A model generated the notes under the pieces. That model was not told where the DNA came from. It saw only the letters and a list, made by a program, of their open reading frames with translations, and searched no databases. Positions 49,071 to 57,629 of a stretch of DNA of 64,000 bases are shown piece after piece. Where the stretch lies: the NCBI RefSeq assembly GCF_009766085.1, contig NZ_LMUF01000026.1:460-64459 (forward strand), given 5' to 3'. The translations under genes were made by a program, and so were the position numbers. This DNA comes from Burkholderia sp. S171 (GTDB lineage: Bacteria; Pseudomonadota; Gammaproteobacteria; Burkholderiales; Burkholderiaceae). Within the stretch, counting starts at the first letter, position 1; each line of letters begins with the position of its first letter.

Positions 49071-49865
49071 TTACTGCCATTTCTTCGGATCACCACCGAG
49101 CGCCGCGCAGGTATCGAAGCTGATGGCACGGAGCTTCGCCTCGCCGATCTGTCCCGAGAGTGCGTAACCCGCGTGATCGGTCGTCCAGTAGAACGTTCGA
49201 CGCGAGCCGTCGCGCAGCATCCGTATGGCGTACTCGTCCTTGTGCTTGCCCGAACCGCTGGTCATATACAGCGTAAGCCGTTCGCCGCTGGCGTTCTGAT
49301 ACATGAACTGCGCCGCCGGTCCGTCCTCGCCGGGCAACAAGCGGCCACCGACCAGCTCGAACCCATATTCGTGCAGCGAGGGAATGGTGAGCGTCCGGTT
49401 GAGCCGCTTGGACAACCACGTCACAAGATGATCTTCCTGTGACGCCGCGACCTCCACCGCGTGCCGCTGCTCGGGCGCATATACGGCGTAAGCGATATCC
49501 GCGCGTTGCGCAAAAGTTGGCGCCGGGCGGTCCCGATCGAGGACCGGCAACAGCATATGCATCAGGAATCCGCATGCGATCCCTACCACCAGCCAGCTCG
49601 CGGCCATCAGATAACGCCTGCGCGGACGCACGACCACGACCTGCGGTTCTTTATCAGCCGTGGCGGCAAACAGCGCCCGCAGCGCATTGTCTTGCGCGCG
49701 ATACGCGGCCACCGTCGCCGCACTCGCCGGATCGCGGACGATGCGCGCAGCGGTTTCAGCGCGCTCGGCCTCCGTCGCTTCATCGTCGATGAACGCCGAC
49801 AGCGCGCGCAACTCATCGGCTGCCGCGCTTGCTTCCGTCTGATCCGGGCGTTCGGGATTCGTCAT
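49071..49865 (-). CDS. Membrane anti-sigma factor
   Basis: A 264-residue single-pass membrane protein. The cytoplasmic N-terminal domain (about 1-85) is helical and acidic-rich (LSAFIDDEATEAERAE), the membrane helix is near residues 87-108, and the periplasmic part is about 150 residues. The N-terminal domain has no cysteines, so it is not a zinc-type (ZAS) anti-sigma factor. It overlaps the ECF sigma gene by four bases, which fixes it as the cognate regulator. Confidence 0.87.
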   Translation of the reverse strand: MTNPERPDQTEASAAADELRALSAFIDDEATEAERAETAARIVRDPASAATVAAYRAQDNALRALFAATADKEPQVVVVRPRRRYLMAASWLVVGIACGFLMHMLLPVLDRDRPAPTFAQRADIAYAVYAPEQRHAVEVAASQEDHLVTWLSKRLNRTLTIPSLHEYGFELVGGRLLPGEDGPAAQFMYQNASGERLTLYMTSGSGKHKDEYAIRMLRDGSRRTFYWTTDHAGYALSGQIGEAKLRAISFDTCAALGGDPKKWQ

Positions 49866-50380
49866 GTGCCACTCACGATTTTCAACGATGCCGATTTGCG
49901 GCCCGGTTCCTCACCGAGCAGCACACGCATGTGTTCACGTGCCCGCGATAGTCGCGACATCACCGTTCCGGCCGGCACGTTCAGCACCACGGATGCCTCC
50001 TGATAACTCATGTCCTCGACGCAAACGAGCAGCATGACTTCGCGTTGCTCGACCGGCAGGCAATACAGCGCGCGTTGCACGTCGCGCAGCACGAGCCCGT
50101 CGACTTCGCCCACGGGCGCGGCCATCTGCCGCCAGGGCGCGGTTTCATCGTCGACGGCAATATCGCGCCGTCCGCGCAACTGATCGATATAGAGATTGCG
50201 CATGATCGTAAACAGCCACGCGCGCAGATTGCTGCCGACGCGAAATCCTTTCGATCGGCCCAGCGCCCGTTCGGTCACGTCCTGCACGAGGTCATCGGCC
50301 CACGCACGGTCTCCCGTCAGCGCGCGCGCATAACGCCGCAACTGCGGGAGAACCCCAACGAGATCGGTATCGAAGCTCAA
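49862..50380 (-). CDS. ECF-family RNA polymerase sigma factor
   Basis: A 172-residue group 4 sigma factor with region 2 (AWADDLVQDVTERAL, AWLFTIMRNLYIDQLR) and region 4 (LPVEQREVMLL, SYQEASVVLNVPAGTV, SRLSRAREH). The start appears to be a TTG at 50380; the nearby ATG at 50394 is out of frame and closed after five codons. It is held inactive by the downstream-encoded anti-sigma factor and probably drives envelope-related genes around it. Confidence 0.9.
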   Translation of the reverse strand: MSFDTDLVGVLPQLRRYARALTGDRAWADDLVQDVTERALGRSKGFRVGSNLRAWLFTIMRNLYIDQLRGRRDIAVDDETAPWRQMAAPVGEVDGLVLRDVQRALYCLPVEQREVMLLVCVEDMSYQEASVVLNVPAGTVMSRLSRAREHMRVLLGEEPGRKSASLKIVSGT

Positions 50381-50535
50381 CGGCCTGTGCTCATGACTGG
50401 TTCACTTTCAGCGCTCCTGGCCACTGTTCGCATGCCGCCGATATGGCTGACACGGGCACAGTGGCTATCGAGCGCTTCATGCTGGTCTCCATCGCTCTAA
50501 TGGCTTCTTACTACCTTGCGCTTACTGCTTCACGC

Positions 50536-50910
50536 TCATTGCTTCACGGTATGCCACATGTCCTTGAAGTTGTCGCCTTTGGCATCGCCGGGTTTCATGT
50601 CTTTCGCAAACGTATAGACACGCTTGCCTTTGTACGCCCACTGATTACCGCCATCGGCTGCCGGCATCACGGTCCAGTCACCTTGGGGTTTGTCGGAGGC
50701 ATCGGCCATAACCGCCGGCCACGCCTGGGCGCAACCGCCGCTGCACGCGCTCGGGCCCGACGCCGGGTCTTTGTCGAACGTGTAGAGCGTCATGCCTTTC
50801 GCGTCGGTGTACATGCCGCTTCCGGCCATTGGCGGCGCGGCATGGGCATTGAGGCTGAAGGCCGCAACAACGGCCAGGGCTGCAGCGAGGGTCGGGATTC
50901 GCGTTCTCAT
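50536..50910 (-). CDS. Secreted COG4315-type repeat protein
   Basis: A 124-residue exported protein. The signal peptide MRTRIPTLAAALAVVAAFSL ends near an AHA site. The mature part has two copies of the short lipoprotein-repeat motif: MYTDAKGMTLYTFDKDP and a partial KRVYTFAKDMKPGD. A cysteine pair (ACSGGCAQAWP) sits between them. Such proteins are often encoded beside ECF sigma factors and linked to oxidative or envelope stress. The ATG at 50910 was chosen because of the signal peptide. Confidence 0.82.
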   Translation of the reverse strand: MRTRIPTLAAALAVVAAFSLNAHAAPPMAGSGMYTDAKGMTLYTFDKDPASGPSACSGGCAQAWPAVMADASDKPQGDWTVMPAADGGNQWAYKGKRVYTFAKDMKPGDAKGDNFKDMWHTVKQ

Positions 50911-51218
50911 GTTGTTTGTCTCGTTCCATGTGTGCAGGTACGGGATAAACGGATGGTGCTCACGGAATATTCCGGTACCTGACAAATATTTCGACGGTGT
51001 TCCGTCATTTTGATCGTGTTGATTGGCTGGTGGGTCTTGGAGTGCACGAGGTGTGTCATGCATCGGACCGCGGCCGCCCTATCTGGCGACTTGGCTACAA
51101 TCGACGCCATCAGATGATGCGGTTCTCCGCCCGTCGCCCGACCAAGCGTGCCGATTGATATTTTCCGGCCATGAACGGGCCGACCAGCCAAAATCCGGCT
51201 TGAAACGAACGAGGTGAA
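50911..51218. other. 308-base divergent intergenic region with palindromes
   Basis: CGGAATATTCCG (50963-50974) and GACGG-tgtt-CCGTC (50993-51006) are inverted repeats upstream of the secreted COG4315-type gene. On the minus strand the second contains GGAAC followed after 15 bases by GTC, a loose match to an ECF-type promoter. TACAAT at 51096-51101 could be a -10 for the CoA transferase but lacks a -35. No gene is seen. Confidence 0.35.
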
Positions 51219-52520
51219 ATGGTGCAGGACAGCAAGAATCAACCGACGCCGGAGAACCCGGGCGCGAATATGAATACAACGAGTACAACCAGAAAACGCC
51301 CGCTGGACGGCATTCGCGTGCTGGATTTATCGAGGGTGCTGGCGGGGCCGTGGTGCACGCAGAATCTCGCGGATCTCGGGGCGCAAGTAATCAAGATCGA
51401 GCGTCCGGGCATGGGCGATGACACCCGCACGTGGGGCCCGCCGTTCCTGCGCGATGCCGAGGGCCGCGATACGTCGGAGAGCGCTTATTTTCTGTGCGCG
51501 AACCGCAACAAGCAGTCGGTTGCCATCGACATGAGTTCACCCGAAGGCGCCGCGCTGATCCGCGAGTTCGCGAAGTCGTGCGACGTGGTGGTCGAAAACT
51601 TCAAGGTCGGCGGGCTCAGGAAATATGGGCTGGACTACGAGAGTCTTTCGGCGATCAATCCGCGGCTCGTGTACTGCTCGGTGACGGGTTTTGGACAGAG
51701 CGGTCCGCTATCGCAGCGCGCGGGTTACGACTTCCTGATCCAAGGCATGGGCGGGCTGATGAGCATTACCGGCGAACCCGACAGCGTAGCGGGCGGCGGC
51801 CCGGAAAAAGTTGGCGTCGCCGTAACGGATCTGATGGCCGGCATGTATGCCACTACCGGCGTGCTCGCCGCACTGATGGAGCGGGAAAAAAGCGGGCTCG
51901 GGCAACATCTCGACATTGCGTTGCTCGATTGCCAGCTCGCCATGCTCGCTAACCAGTCCATGAATTACCTCACTACGGGTATCGCGCCACAGCGCATGGG
52001 CAATGCGCATCCGAACATCGTGCCGTATCAGACTTTCGCCGTGAGCGATGGCCATGTGATCATCGCATGCGGCAACGACAGCCAGTTTCGTTCGCTCTGC
52101 ACCGCGATGAACGTGCCGGAACTTGCGCTCGATGCCCGCTTCGCGACCAATAGCGGGCGGAGCGTGAACCGCGCGGAATTGCTGCCGCAACTGGCGGCAG
52201 TCTTCATGACGCGTCCTCGAGACGCATGGGTCGACGCGTTCGAAGCGTGCGGCGTGCCGTGTGGGCCGATCAACGATATCGCGCAGGCTTTCGATTCCGA
52301 ACAGGCGCAATTTCGCGGCGCGACGCGGGAGATATCGCATCCCGTCGCGGGCGTGGCGCCAACGGTCGCGAGTCCGCTGCGTTTATCGGCTACGCCGGTT
52401 GCATACAATCAGGCGCCGCCGATGCTTGGACAACATACGAGCGCCATGCTGCGCGACGTGCTTGGAATGGATGACGCACAGATCGAGGCGTTGATGCGAA
52501 CGGGGGTGATCGGCGGGTAG
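51219..52520 (+). CDS. CaiB/BaiF family (class III) CoA transferase
   Basis: Transfers CoA between carboxylic acids, such as succinyl-CoA to another acid. It has 433 residues. The N-terminal LDLSRVLAGPWCTQNLADLGA, IKIERPGMGDDTR, VVENFKVGGLRKYGLDYE and GYDFLIQGMGGLMSITG segments are family hallmarks; the aspartate in VTDLMAGMYA is the catalytic position. The ATG at 51219 follows GAGGTGA; an ATG at 51270 is possible. The substrate is not predictable. Confidence 0.9.
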   Translation: MVQDSKNQPTPENPGANMNTTSTTRKRPLDGIRVLDLSRVLAGPWCTQNLADLGAQVIKIERPGMGDDTRTWGPPFLRDAEGRDTSESAYFLCANRNKQSVAIDMSSPEGAALIREFAKSCDVVVENFKVGGLRKYGLDYESLSAINPRLVYCSVTGFGQSGPLSQRAGYDFLIQGMGGLMSITGEPDSVAGGGPEKVGVAVTDLMAGMYATTGVLAALMEREKSGLGQHLDIALLDCQLAMLANQSMNYLTTGIAPQRMGNAHPNIVPYQTFAVSDGHVIIACGNDSQFRSLCTAMNVPELALDARFATNSGRSVNRAELLPQLAAVFMTRPRDAWVDAFEACGVPCGPINDIAQAFDSEQAQFRGATREISHPVAGVAPTVASPLRLSATPVAYNQAPPMLGQHTSAMLRDVLGMDDAQIEALMRTGVIGG

Positions 52521-52579
52521 GTTGATTGTGACGCGAGGTGAATGAGTCGGGCGAGCAGACACTTTATGACAACGTTCTG

Positions 52580-52611
52580 CTTGACTCGTCTAAAGCGCGT
52601 CAAGGTATGGT
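52580..52611 (+). promoter_or_regulatory. Candidate promoter and operator of the 52662-53899 gene pair
   Basis: CTTGAC at 52580-52585 and GTCAAG at 52599-52604 are inverted repeats. TTGACT (52581-52586) could be a -35 with TATGGT (52606-52611) as -10, at a long 19-base spacing. The dyad overlaps the putative promoter, as an autoregulatory operator would. Confidence 0.3.
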
Positions 52612-52661
52612 TGGTCATGTGAAATCCACGCAAGCACGCAGGATGCAAACCATGACCTCAT

Positions 52662-53120
52662 ATGATCGACGATCTTCCACGGGACGAGGCGGAACGCCTC
52701 TTGAGCCTCACCAAATTCGGCGATCCTTCAACGGGATGGAGAAGGCGGCAGCAAACTTTAAGGTGGGCGAAATGCGAGTTCGGTGTCACGGATGCCGAGG
52801 GCCGGCGCATTCAGGGCATCACGGCTGATCTATCTGTTCGATACAGCCGGCGACCGCACCTTAAGCAATTCCTGTTCAGCATGTATTACGCCCAGCATCG
52901 GGGTAATCGCCGAGCGTACCAGCTTGATGTCTTTCAAAGTGGTCGACGACCGGTGGATACTCATCAGCATCCTCACGAACACGTGGGCTGCGACCGCTTG
53001 GCGGGGCACGCTGAATGGTCTGCGATCAGTTTCGCGAGCGCGCTGCTGCTCTTCTGCAGGAAAACTAACTTGACGCTGTCGTGCGTCTTGCCTGACCCAT
53101 CGGTTCCGGAGTCGAAATGA
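52662..53120 (+). CDS. Uncharacterised protein, DUF6978-like
   Basis: A 152-residue basic protein with no signal peptide or membrane segment. The N-terminus (DDLPRDEAERLLSLTKFG) is followed by a beta-rich middle (RRAYQLDVFQSG), a histidine-dense HQHPHEHVG stretch near residue 100 and a helical end (SFASALLLFCRKTNLTL). The order of a YQLD strand, a His-rich segment and a final helix with an FCRRTN-like motif resembles DUF6978 proteins as I remember them. The start is fixed by an upstream in-frame stop; the ribosome-binding site is poor. It overlaps the next gene by ATGA. Function unknown. Confidence 0.6.
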   Translation: MIDDLPRDEAERLLSLTKFGDPSTGWRRRQQTLRWAKCEFGVTDAEGRRIQGITADLSVRYSRRPHLKQFLFSMYYAQHRGNRRAYQLDVFQSGRRPVDTHQHPHEHVGCDRLAGHAEWSAISFASALLLFCRKTNLTLSCVLPDPSVPESK

Positions 53121-53899
53121 GTATCCAGTCGTCCTGCCAAGACATGTGTGCCAAGCTCGGCTTCGGCTGCGTGCAACTAGAAGATGAATATCCGCCCATG
53201 ATGGCCCTCCAAACGCCGTTCGGCTTTTACGGCGGCGACCCATTCGAGATCTACGCGGAATATCTGGGGGACCGCGAGCAGATACGGTTCTTCGATTCAG
53301 GAGGGACACTATTCCACTGCTTCGCCCGCCAGATCAGTTCGTTTCATCTGCGGGACTACCAAGTCGTGAAGGCGGCAATCAAGCAGCCTGGCATCAACGT
53401 AACGCATGAGGGTGAAATCGAAGGCACGTTTGAAGTTGCCGACATGGCGTCTGGTTTCGCGAGCTATGTCGATGCATTGATGAGCCTGGCCAGATGGGAG
53501 TTCGACAACGCGGGTACTGACTTCGCGGTTCGCGAGCCCAGTCTGATTGGCGACACGAGGCTTTATCTCAACGCAATGAAGCCGGATGTCCCGGCGACCA
53601 AGAGCAAGTTCAAGGCCGCAGGCGTATCGGGTCGTCAATACGGCTTCGACCTGTCGCAGGGGGACACGCAGATCGACGTGATTTCATGTCATCGCAACGC
53701 TTCGTCGTCGGAGCTATACAAGCTTGTGGACTTGCGCGGCAATGCACTGACCGCCAACACGTCCATCATCGTGGTGGTGGACGACCGTTTGCTACCCGAG
53801 CAGGCGGATCGTGAGGTGGCTGTGATCGGTCAGTATGCCGAGGCGTGGCCTATGAGAAAGCTGATTGAGGCGGCGGGCGGTGGGCTAACGCGGCATTGA
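53117..53899 (+). CDS. Uncharacterised protein with DUF1828-like N-terminal domain
   Basis: A 260-residue cytoplasmic protein translationally coupled to the gene before it. Residues about 30-120 (PFEIYAEYLGDREQIRFFDSGGT) look like DUF1828, a domain of unknown function with a conserved D-x-G-x-T/L pattern. The C-terminal third (YGFDLSQGDTQIDVIS, SIIVVVDDR) could match the DUF1829-type partner domain. Both assignments are from memory of the family patterns. It is followed by a convergent cardiolipin synthase gene with no terminator in between. Confidence 0.65.
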   Translation: MSIQSSCQDMCAKLGFGCVQLEDEYPPMMALQTPFGFYGGDPFEIYAEYLGDREQIRFFDSGGTLFHCFARQISSFHLRDYQVVKAAIKQPGINVTHEGEIEGTFEVADMASGFASYVDALMSLARWEFDNAGTDFAVREPSLIGDTRLYLNAMKPDVPATKSKFKAAGVSGRQYGFDLSQGDTQIDVISCHRNASSSELYKLVDLRGNALTANTSIIVVVDDRLLPEQADREVAVIGQYAEAWPMRKLIEAAGGGLTRH

Positions 53900-53932
53900 G
53901 GTCCTAGCCAGCAGTCGAAACTATGCCGGCGC

Positions 53933-55216
53933 TCAAAGCTGCCAGTCGAGCAACGGCACCGCTTTCTCTATCAGCTTCTCTAACCTCGGTCGATGCAGCC
54001 ACTCTTCGTACGTGACGAGGTGCGACTTTTCTATATCGGCGTCGAAGATCGCGCTTTGCTGACGAGCGAATTCTCGATCGTAGATATTGAGGTTCGCTTC
54101 GTCGTTGAGCTTGAACGAGCGGCTGTCGAAATTCGTCGATCCCACTGAAACCAGGTAATCGTCTACCACGAGTAGTTTGCAATGGAACATGGTCGGCTGA
54201 TATTCATGGATCTCAATACCCGCGGCCAGCAGATCGCCCCAACAGGCGCGGGAGGCTTCGCGCACCGTATGCGTATCAATTCGTTTTCCCGGCGTCACAA
54301 TGCGAACTCTCACGCCGCGTCGTGCAGCTTCCACCAAGGCGTTGATCGCGAGGCCATCAGGGACGAAATATGCGCTCGCCAGATGAATGCTGTGCGTGGC
54401 CGCCGTGATCGCCATGAGATACATCAGCTCCATGTCGTCGGCGCCGTGGGTGGGAGAGCTGCTGAACATATGCGCGACACCCTGACAGGCATCGCCTTCG
54501 GGCAATGGGGTTATCTCGGGGAAATACTTGGGACCGTGCAGCACATTGCCGGTCGCCTTGATCCAGTTGTCCATGAACACGGCTTGCATGTGACCGACCA
54601 CCGGACCCTCTACCCGGAAATGCGTGTCGCGCCAATGCTTCTCGTCCTGCGCGTGCCCGGTCCATTCCTCCGCAATCCCAACGCCACCCGTGAATCCCGC
54701 GCGGCCGTCGATGATCAGCAACTTCCGGTGCGTCCGGTTATTCATTCGCCCGAGTCCGGTCCAGTGCGGCTTGTGATATTGCACGACGTCGGCGCCGGCT
54801 TGCCGCAGTTCGTCGAGATAACGATGATCCATTTTCTTGCAGCCCACCCAGTCGAGCAAGATATGCACAGCAACGCCCGAACGCGCTTTCTCCGACAACG
54901 CCGTCGCAAATCGCGCGCCAATTTCGCCGGACCAGTAGATGAACGTTTCGAAGGTAATGGTCTCTTTGGCGGATTGAATGCCATCAAGCATGGAAGGGAA
55001 GATTTCGTCGCCGTTCAGCAGCACGGCATATCGATTGCCGGACGTCACCGGTGGCCCCAGCAAGAGGCTCATTGAACGAATGAATTGCGGGTCGTCGCTG
55101 GAATACAACCGGTCGATGTTGTGCTCGACCTTCTTTTCACCGCTCACGAAGTTTGCAAGGATCAGGACAATGACGAGCGTGACGGCTACCGTAAGCGGTA
55201 TGGCGAGCAAGAGCAT
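53933..55216 (-). CDS. Cardiolipin synthase-type phospholipase D protein
   Basis: A 427-residue PLD-superfamily protein that probably condenses phosphatidylglycerol to cardiolipin. One N-terminal membrane helix (LLLAIPLTVAVTLVIVLIL) anchors it. Two HKD motifs are present: HRKLLIIDG near residue 163 and HCKLLVVDD near 345, each followed by a Gly/Ser-rich turn (GGVG; GSTNFDSRS). The ATG at 55216 gives the membrane helix at the extreme N-terminus, as in ClsB/ClsA-like enzymes; an ATG at 55270 would add 18 residues. ClsB is the closest layout. Confidence 0.87.
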   Translation of the reverse strand: MLLLAIPLTVAVTLVIVLILANFVSGEKKVEHNIDRLYSSDDPQFIRSMSLLLGPPVTSGNRYAVLLNGDEIFPSMLDGIQSAKETITFETFIYWSGEIGARFATALSEKARSGVAVHILLDWVGCKKMDHRYLDELRQAGADVVQYHKPHWTGLGRMNNRTHRKLLIIDGRAGFTGGVGIAEEWTGHAQDEKHWRDTHFRVEGPVVGHMQAVFMDNWIKATGNVLHGPKYFPEITPLPEGDACQGVAHMFSSSPTHGADDMELMYLMAITAATHSIHLASAYFVPDGLAINALVEAARRGVRVRIVTPGKRIDTHTVREASRACWGDLLAAGIEIHEYQPTMFHCKLLVVDDYLVSVGSTNFDSRSFKLNDEANLNIYDREFARQQSAIFDADIEKSHLVTYEEWLHRPRLEKLIEKAVPLLDWQL

Positions 55217-55485
55217 GTCGGATTCCGGAAGAGGCGAGCTGCAATTGGGAGAAGGGCATACGCGTTGCAAGAGCCCGGAAGCTCGGATACGCGCGGCGGA
55301 CGTTCCGACACGCTTTGTAGCAAGGGCTGGACCTCCTATTTATTGCGTCGCGGGATGGGTCTAAATTCGTGGATCTAAATCCGACCGCATCTTGGCAATT
55401 GCACGACTGAGCGCGTAACAGCGGTGGCTTTTTGCAGTTCAGGTAGAGACATAAGTTCGTGGCTCCTTGAACCGCTGCAAATCGC
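55217..55485. other. Intergenic region between the cardiolipin synthase and marR-type genes
   Basis: About 270 bases with no supported gene, tRNA, terminator or repeat. Both flanking genes are on the minus strand. Confidence 0.4.
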
Positions 55486-55929
55486 TCACTCGTCCACAAT
55501 CGTGCTCAGATTCACGCGCACGCGTCGCAGCAGAGAAATCAATTGCGCGCGCTCGTCGGTATCGAGTCCTGCCAGAGCCTCACCAGCCACTGAATCGCCC
55601 ACCCGACGCGCCCTGCCGAGTGCGCCTTCAGCCTTTGCTGTCATTCTCACTGTCCGTTCGCGACGGTCATCGGGATTCGAAAAACGTTCGATCCACCCGC
55701 CTTCCTCCATCCGATCGAGCAAGCGACCGGCCGATATCGGCGCGACTTCCAGCAGATCGGCGAGCCGTGCCTGGTTCACATCGCCGAAATGGGATAGATA
55801 GGCGAGCGCGCGGCATTGCGCCCGCGTGAGATCGAGGGACGATTTCGCGAGTTCGTCGAAGCGCTTGCTGCACAAGCGCCCAACGTCCGAGATCAGAAAA
55901 CCAAAGCGCTTGTCGAGGTGCGTTTCCAT
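55486..55929 (-). CDS. MarR-family transcriptional regulator
   Basis: A 147-residue winged helix dimeric repressor. The DNA-binding part runs through LTRAQCRALAYLSHFGDVNQ, LADLLEVAPISAGRLLDRME and the wing FSNPDDRRERTVRMT. The start at 55929 (METHLDKRFGFLI) gives the family's normal length. It is divergent from a DHA2 efflux gene, and a palindrome overlaps that gene's promoter, so it likely represses the pump and responds to a ligand. Confidence 0.9.
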   Translation of the reverse strand: METHLDKRFGFLISDVGRLCSKRFDELAKSSLDLTRAQCRALAYLSHFGDVNQARLADLLEVAPISAGRLLDRMEEGGWIERFSNPDDRRERTVRMTAKAEGALGRARRVGDSVAGEALAGLDTDERAQLISLLRRVRVNLSTIVDE

Positions 55930-56003
55930 GCCCGGATTATACGAAAGAAGCACGCGCCCACATGTATTCGGACAACTGCGGGTTTCCCCGGATTTTTGAC
56001 ATC

Positions 56004-56042
56004 TTGTCCCAATCATCAGCCTGTTTATAATAAGCATGCTTA
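56004..56042 (+). promoter_or_regulatory. DHA2 efflux promoter with overlapping MarR-type operator
   Basis: TTGTCC at 56004-56009 and a perfect TATAAT at 56026-56031 are 16 bases apart. The 12-base palindrome TAAGCATGCTTA (56031-56042) starts on the last base of the -10 element, and imperfect symmetry extends further. Binding there would block RNA polymerase, matching MarR repression. Confidence 0.7.
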
Positions 56043-56082
56043 CTATTATGATAAGCAAACTGATAACTGAATTGGCGCCTGA

Positions 56083-57624
56083 ATGTCCTCTGAATCGATG
56101 CCGGCAAGCGCGGCGGCCACGCCGCTCAACCGGCCCATGCTCACGATCTCGATCATGCTGGCTACGCTGATCCAGACACTCGACAGCACGATCGCCAATG
56201 TCGCGCTGCCGCATATGCAGGGCACGCTGTCGGCGTCGCAGGACGAGATCACGTGGGTGCTGACGTCGTACATCGTTGCGGCGGCGATCGCCACGCCGCT
56301 TACGGGCTGGTTATCCGACCGCCTGAGCACGAAGCGTCTGCTGATCATTTCTATTGCCGGCTTCACGGTCGCTTCGGCGCTGTGCGGGTTATCGGAGAGT
56401 CTTGCGCAGATTGTCGCGTCGCGATTGCTGCAGGGGATTTTCGGAGCCTCGCTCGTGCCGCTCTCGCAATCCATCCTGCTCGACATCAATCCGCGCGAAA
56501 AGCAGGGTCAGGCGATGGCCGTCTGGGGCATGGGCGTGATGGTCGGGCCAATTCTCGGACCGACACTCGGCGGCTGGCTTACCGACAGCTACAACTGGCG
56601 CTGGGTATTTTTCATCAACGTGCCAATCGGCGCGTTTGCGCTCTTTGGCGTGCTGACGTTCCTGCCGGCGCGAGCGGCGAAGCTCGGCGTGAAATTCGAC
56701 GCGTTTGGGTTTGCCACGCTAGGTCTGGCGATCGGCGCACTCCAGGCTATGCTCGATCGCGGCGAGCAACTGGACTGGTTCGGCTCGCTCGAAATACGCA
56801 TCGAAGCAATTCTGGCGGTGCTGAGCTTTATCTTTTTTCTCGCGCACACCGTTACCGCCGGCAAGCGCTCGTTTTTCAAGTACGAACTGTTGAAGGACCG
56901 CAATTTCGCGACCGGCGTGTTTTTTATCTTCATGATCGGCGCGGTAATGTACGCGACCCGTGCGCTGTTGCCGCCGATGTTGCAGAACCTGATGAACTAT
57001 CCCGTTGCCACGACCGGTCTGGTCACGGCGCCCAGCGGCGCGGGAACGATGGTCGCCATGCTGGTTGCCGGGCGATTGTTACGACGCATCGACGCACGTC
57101 TGTTGTTGCTCGCGGGCTTTTTGATTTCGGCGTTCGCGCTCTGGCAGATGATGCATTACACGCTCGTGCTGTCGGTGTCGGACATCGTGTGGCCCGGTGT
57201 GATCCAGGGCTTTGGCCTGGGCTTCGTATTTGTCCCGCTCAGCGCCCTGACGTTTTCCACGTTGACGCCCGAACTACGCGCCGATGGCACCGCGACCTAC
57301 AGCCTGATGCGTAACATTGGAAGCAGTATCGGCATTTCGATCGTGCAGACCATGATGACGCGCGGCACTCAGGTGGCGCACGCCGATCTCGCGGCGAATG
57401 TGAACGTATTTAATCCGTCGATGCAGCCTATGCTCGAGAGTGGATCTCAGTTGAGTCTCGCGCTGATGGATCAGTCGATCAATCAGCAGGCGCAGATGAT
57501 TGCGTACCTGAACGACTTCAAGCTGATGTTCGTGGCGACCTTGCTGGTCGTTCCGCTGTTGTTGCTGATCCGGCCGATGCGCAGTGTTGCCAGCGAAACA
57601 CTCGCTCACGCCGCCGCGGATTGA
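56083..57624 (+). CDS. DHA2-family MFS multidrug efflux transporter (EmrB/QacA type)
   Basis: A 513-residue, 14-helix drug:H+ antiporter. The motif D1-like LIQTLDSTIANVALP, the GWLSDRLSTKR motif A and RLLQGIFGASLVPL are typical; the motif C-like GPILGPTLGGWLTD is also present. No membrane-fusion (EmrA) gene is adjacent, so it may use a partner encoded elsewhere or act alone. The start could also be the ATG at 56098. It is probably controlled by the divergent MarR protein. Confidence 0.9.
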   Translation: MSSESMPASAAATPLNRPMLTISIMLATLIQTLDSTIANVALPHMQGTLSASQDEITWVLTSYIVAAAIATPLTGWLSDRLSTKRLLIISIAGFTVASALCGLSESLAQIVASRLLQGIFGASLVPLSQSILLDINPREKQGQAMAVWGMGVMVGPILGPTLGGWLTDSYNWRWVFFINVPIGAFALFGVLTFLPARAAKLGVKFDAFGFATLGLAIGALQAMLDRGEQLDWFGSLEIRIEAILAVLSFIFFLAHTVTAGKRSFFKYELLKDRNFATGVFFIFMIGAVMYATRALLPPMLQNLMNYPVATTGLVTAPSGAGTMVAMLVAGRLLRRIDARLLLLAGFLISAFALWQMMHYTLVLSVSDIVWPGVIQGFGLGFVFVPLSALTFSTLTPELRADGTATYSLMRNIGSSIGISIVQTMMTRGTQVAHADLAANVNVFNPSMQPMLESGSQLSLALMDQSINQQAQMIAYLNDFKLMFVATLLVVPLLLLIRPMRSVASETLAHAAAD

Positions 57625-57629
57625 CTACG

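Noticed and set aside
52538..52828. 96-codon open frame overlapping the start of the DUF6978-like gene
   Set aside because: It lies in another frame, has no family features, and conflicts with the better supported gene starting at 52662.
52521..53932. Mobile element boundaries around the unknown gene pair
   Set aside because: I found no integrase, transposase, terminal inverted repeats or duplicated target site at the borders.
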